Shown here: one piece after another, positions 60,320 to 64,000 of the stretch
Position numbering within the stretch: position 1 is the first letter of the stretch
How the letters are laid out: each line of letters opens with the position of its first letter
Assembly (NCBI RefSeq): GCF_003231275.1
Contig: NZ_QKVL01000011.1
Coordinates: 103,789 to 167,788, forward strand
Direction: 5' to 3'
DNA from: Pseudomonas huaxiensis
GTDB lineage: Bacteria; Pseudomonadota; Gammaproteobacteria; Pseudomonadales; Pseudomonadaceae
Length of the DNA: 64,000 nt
The notes under the pieces: generated by a model
What the model was told of the DNA's origin: nothing
Database searches by the model: none
What the model saw: only the letters and a program-made list of their open reading frames with translations
Made by a program: the position numbers and the translations under genes

Positions 60320-61393
60320 ATGAGCCAATGGCCGGACCGCCGCATTGTTGATCTGCTCGGCATCGAACTGCCGATCCTGCAAGCGCCCATGGCCGGTGCA
60401 ACCGGCTCGGCCATGGCGATTGCCGTGAGCAATGCCGGGGGTCTGGGTGCACTGCCGTGCGCCATGCTCAGCGCCGAGCAGATCCGCCAGGAGCTGGAGG
60501 CGTTCAGCCTGGCCAGCCGTGGTCCGATCAATGTGAACTTCTTCTGCCACACCCCACCGCAAGCCGATGCCGAAAAGGCCGAGCGCTGGAAACAGGCGCT
60601 CAAGCCTTACTACGACGAAGTTGGCGCTGATTTCGCTGCGCCGACGCCGGTCTCCAGCCGCGCGCCCTTCGACGAGGCCGCCTGCGCCCTGGTCGAGCAA
60701 TTCAAGCCGGCAGTGGTCAGTTTTCACTTCGGCCTGCCTGAGCCGCGCCTGCTGGCGCGGGTCAAGGCCAGCGGCGCCAAGGTGCTGTCCAGCGCCACCA
60801 CCGTCGCCGAAGCGCTGTGGCTGGAGCAACACGGCTGCGACGCGATCATCGCCATGGGCTTTGAAGCGGGCGGCCATCGCGGGATGTTTCTCAGCGATGA
60901 CCTGAACAGCCAGGTCGGCACCTTGGCGCTCGTCCCGCAGATCGCCGACGCGGTACGCCTGCCGGTGATCGCCGCCGGCGGGATCGGCGATGCCCGCGGT
61001 ATCGCCGCAGCGTTCACCCTGGGCGCCTCTGCGGTGCAACTAGGCACCGCGTACCTGTTCTGTCCCGAGGCGAAGATTTCCCCGGCCCACCGCCGCGCGC
61101 TGCACACCGCGCGGGAAAGCGACACAGCACTGACCAACCTGTTCACCGGTCGCCCGGCCCGCGGTATCAGCACGCGGATCATGCGCGAACTGGGCCCGAT
61201 CAGCGCCCTGGCCCCGGCCTTCCCTCTCGCAGGTGGTGCACTGGCGCCGATTCGTGCGATCAGTGAGCCGCAGGGCAACAGTGATTTCAGCAACCTCTGG
61301 TCCGGCCAGGCGCTGCGTCTCGGCGTCGAATTGCCCGCCGAACAACTGACCCGCAAATTGGCGGACGAAGCCCTCGCATTGATTGGTCGCTAA
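60320..61393 (+). CDS. Nitronate monooxygenase (2-nitropropane dioxygenase family)
   Basis: 357 residues with AAGGAG upstream. FMN-dependent TIM barrel: VDLLGIELPILQAPMAGATGSAMAIAVSNAGGLGALPCAML at the start, VVSFHFGLPEP, KVLSSATTVAEALWLEQHGCDAIIAMGFEAGGHRG with the catalytic His region, LPVIAAGGIGDARGIAAAFTLGASAVQLGTAYL phosphate-binding strand. It oxidises nitronates such as propionate-3-nitronate and protects metabolism from these toxins. Last of a small forward group; modA follows behind a ModE box. Confidence 0.93.
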   Translation: MSQWPDRRIVDLLGIELPILQAPMAGATGSAMAIAVSNAGGLGALPCAMLSAEQIRQELEAFSLASRGPINVNFFCHTPPQADAEKAERWKQALKPYYDEVGADFAAPTPVSSRAPFDEAACALVEQFKPAVVSFHFGLPEPRLLARVKASGAKVLSSATTVAEALWLEQHGCDAIIAMGFEAGGHRGMFLSDDLNSQVGTLALVPQIADAVRLPVIAAGGIGDARGIAAAFTLGASAVQLGTAYLFCPEAKISPAHRRALHTARESDTALTNLFTGRPARGISTRIMRELGPISALAPAFPLAGGALAPIRAISEPQGNSDFSNLWSGQALRLGVELPAEQLTRKLADEALALIGR

Positions 61394-61418
61394 AAACAGG
61401 ACTTTCCGTATACAAGAC

Positions 61419-62234
<816 letters not shown>

Positions 62235-62235
<1 letters not shown>

Positions 62236-62915
62236 TGCCACTGGACGCCAGCGACCTCGGTGCAATCTGGCTGACGCTCAAGCTGGCGTCGCTGACGACC
62301 CTGATCCTGCTGCTGATCGGTACGCCGATTGCCTGGTGGCTGGCCCGCACCCGCTCCTGGCTGCGTGGCCCGGTGGGGGCCGTGGTGGCATTGCCATTGG
62401 TGCTGCCGCCGACGGTGATCGGTTTCTACCTGCTGCTGACCCTCGGCCCTCACGGGCTGGTCGGCCAGACCACCGAGGCCCTCGGCCTGGGCACGGTCGT
62501 CTTCAGTTTCACCGGGCTGGTGATCGGCTCGGTGGTCTATTCCATGCCCTTTGTGGTGCAGCCGTTGCAGAACGCCTTCACCGCCATCGGCGACCGTCCG
62601 CTGGAAGTGGCTGCGACCCTGCGCGCGAGTCCCTGGGACACATTTTTCAGCGTGGTGCTGCCGCTGGCCAAGCCCGGCTTCATCACTGCCAGCATCCTCG
62701 GCTTCGCCCATACCGTCGGCGAGTTCGGCGTGGTGCTGATGATTGGCGGCAACATTCCCGACAAGACCCGTGTGGTCTCGGTGCAGATCTACGACCACGT
62801 CGAAGCCATGGAGTACGCCCAGGCCCATTGGCTGGCGGGGGCGATGCTGGTGTTCTCGTTTCTGGTGCTGCTCGCGCTGTATGGCAGCCGCGGCGGCAAA
62901 TCGGCCTGGAGCTGA
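62235..62915 (+). CDS. modB: ModB, molybdate ABC transporter permease
   Basis: 226 residues, five to six membrane segments. [59 protein letters not shown] is a textbook ModB start; coupling loop [57 protein letters not shown]. It begins in the modA stop and modC starts directly after its own stop. Confidence 0.97.
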
Positions 62916-64000
62916 ATGATGGTTGCAATGATCCAAGCCCGCCTGAAAGTGGCCCGCGACGATTTCACCCTGGATGTCGACCTCAGCCTGCCAGGCCAGG
63001 GCGTCAGCGCGCTGTTCGGTGCCTCCGGCTCCGGCAAGACCACCTGCCTGCGTTGCCTGGCCGGGCTGGAGCGTGCCGAAGAGGCCTATATCGAGGTCGG
63101 CGGTACGGTCTGGCAAGACTCCAGCAACAACGTCTTCGTCCCGCCGCACCAACGACCGATCGGCTACGTGTTCCAGGAAGCGAGCCTGTTCAGCCACCTT
63201 TCGGTGCGCGACAACCTGGAGTTCGGCTGGCGGCGCATCGACCCCGCCACACGACGGATCAGCCTGCAACAGGCCTGCGAACTGCTGGGCATTGACCACT
63301 TGTTGGCGCGCAAGCCCGACACCCTCTCCGGCGGCGAGCGCCAGCGTGTCGGCATCGCCCGGGCGTTGCTCACCAGCCCGCGGCTGCTGCTGATGGACGA
63401 GCCACTGGCGGCGCTCGACGCCCCGCGCAAGCGCGAGATCCTGCCGTACCTGGAGCGCCTGCATGACGAGCTGCAGATTCCGCTGATCTATGTCAGCCAT
63501 GCCCAGGAAGAAGTCGCCCGCCTCGCCGATCATCTGGTGCTGCTGGAACAGGGCAAGGTCCTGGCCAGCGGGCCGATCAACCAGACCCTCGCCCGCCTCG
63601 ACCTGCCGCTGGCGCAGGACGAGGACGCCGGAGTGATCATCGAAGGCCGTACCGGCGCCTACGACGCCGCCTACCAACTCCTTGATCTGCACCTGCCCGA
63701 CAGCGAACTGCGCCTGCGTATCCCACATGCGCCGCTGCCACCGGGGTCTTCATTGCGGATCAAGGTTCAGGCCCGCGACATCAGCCTTAGCCTGGCCGAA
63801 GACACCCAATCGAGCATTATCAATCGCCTGCCGGTGACCCTGCGTGCCCTCAGCCACCTCGGCAATCCGGCGCAGGTACTGGTCAGCCTGGACGCGGCAG
63901 GCCATCCGTTGCTGGCGCGGGTCACGCGGTTTTCCAGCGACCAGTTGGGGCTGCACGAAGGCCAGCAGTTGTGGGCGCAAATCAAGGGTGTGGCGTTGCT
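62916..64000 (+). CDS. modC: ModC, molybdate ABC transporter ATPase, 3' partial
   Basis: Starts ATGATG directly after the modB stop and stays open to the window end, 361 codons, so only a residue or two is missing. Walker [11 protein letters not shown]-loop [20 protein letters not shown], signature [15 protein letters not shown], Walker [27 protein letters not shown] (typical of ModC), H-loop YVSHAQEEV. The C-terminal MOP-type domain is visible ([29 protein letters not shown] and the end [10 protein letters not shown]) and binds molybdate. Confidence 0.96.
   Translation, partial: MMVAMIQARLKVARDDFTLDVDLSLPGQGVSALFGASGSGKTTCLRCLAGLERAEEAYIEVGGTVWQDSSNNVFVPPHQRPIGYVFQEASLFSHLSVRDNLEFGWRRIDPATRRISLQQACELLGIDHLLARKPDTLSGGERQRVGIARALLTSPRLLLMDEPLAALDAPRKREILPYLERLHDELQIPLIYVSHAQEEVARLADHLVLLEQGKVLASGPINQTLARLDLPLAQDEDAGVIIEGRTGAYDAAYQLLDLHLPDSELRLRIPHAPLPPGSSLRIKVQARDISLSLAEDTQSSIINRLPVTLRALSHLGNPAQVLVSLDAAGHPLLARVTRFSSDQLGLHEGQQLWAQIKGVAL

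Overview
The window reads as Pseudomonas chromosome, most likely the P. fluorescens group. It is GC-rich throughout. It carries Pseudomonas-type REP/REPIN elements of two sequence families, an HSI-III-like type VI secretion gene order, an OprD-family porin, sfn/msu sulfur-starvation genes and a RibBX-type riboflavin protein. This is an inference from gene content; I ran no search. I see no rRNA, tRNA, CRISPR array, transposase or phage genes.

Layout. (1) 2-11014: the end of a type VI secretion cluster (tssC partial, hcp, tssE, tssF, tssG, clpV, vgrG), then a MORN-repeat gene and, on the other strand, a DUF4280 PAAR-like spike-tip gene. (2) 11232-21856: a sulfur-scavenging region. A forward run (FMN reductase, SfnC-type oxidoreductase, sigma54 activator SfnR, SsuD-like sulfonate monooxygenase, amidohydrolase) faces a reverse run (SfnB-type oxidoreductase, NtaA/DszA-type flavin monooxygenase, MetI, MetQ, MetN). 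Both runs start at sigma54-type promoters with a GAACAGTT-like element near -128. (3) 22080-23166: a Yip1-family membrane protein and the zinc-independent L31 protein RpmE2, with a possible Zur site. (4) 23200-33308: seven co-oriented genes, lysR, aconitase, beta-propeller lactonase, MFS carrier, OprD-type porin, a binding-protein fold without signal peptide, and an acetolactate-synthase-like TPP enzyme. A 23-bp perfect palindrome lies at -65 of a good promoter in front of the aconitase. (5) 33555-37354: an FCD-type GntR regulator divergent from an amino-acid ABC transporter with its own sigma54 promoter. (6) 37427-46645: isochorismatase-like hydrolase and a Tat-exported amidohydrolase, two convergent winged-helix/STAND regulators, a GlxA-type AraC regulator and a pirin. 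(7) 46665-52417: DUF1330 gene divergent from an extra ribBX, then a polyamine-type ABC transporter; a shared ATACCATAAT element precedes both units. (8) 52565-57310: ahpF, ahpC with an OxyR-type site, glutathione reductase, galU. (9) 57564-59172: tsdB-tsdA, thiosulfate dehydrogenase. (10) 59299-64000: a small lipoprotein, DUF1883 protein, a 56-residue protein, nitronate monooxygenase, and modABC behind a perfect ModE box; modC runs off the end.

How they fit together. Much of the window deals with scavenging: sulfur from sulfones and sulfonates with FMNH2 supplied by an FMN reductase, organic acids, amino acids and molybdate. A second theme is redox defence (AhpCF, Gor). The parts least explained by known systems are the aconitase-lactonase module, the SsuD paralogue coupled to an amidohydrolase, the twin STAND regulators, and the ribBX/DUF1330/ABC unit.
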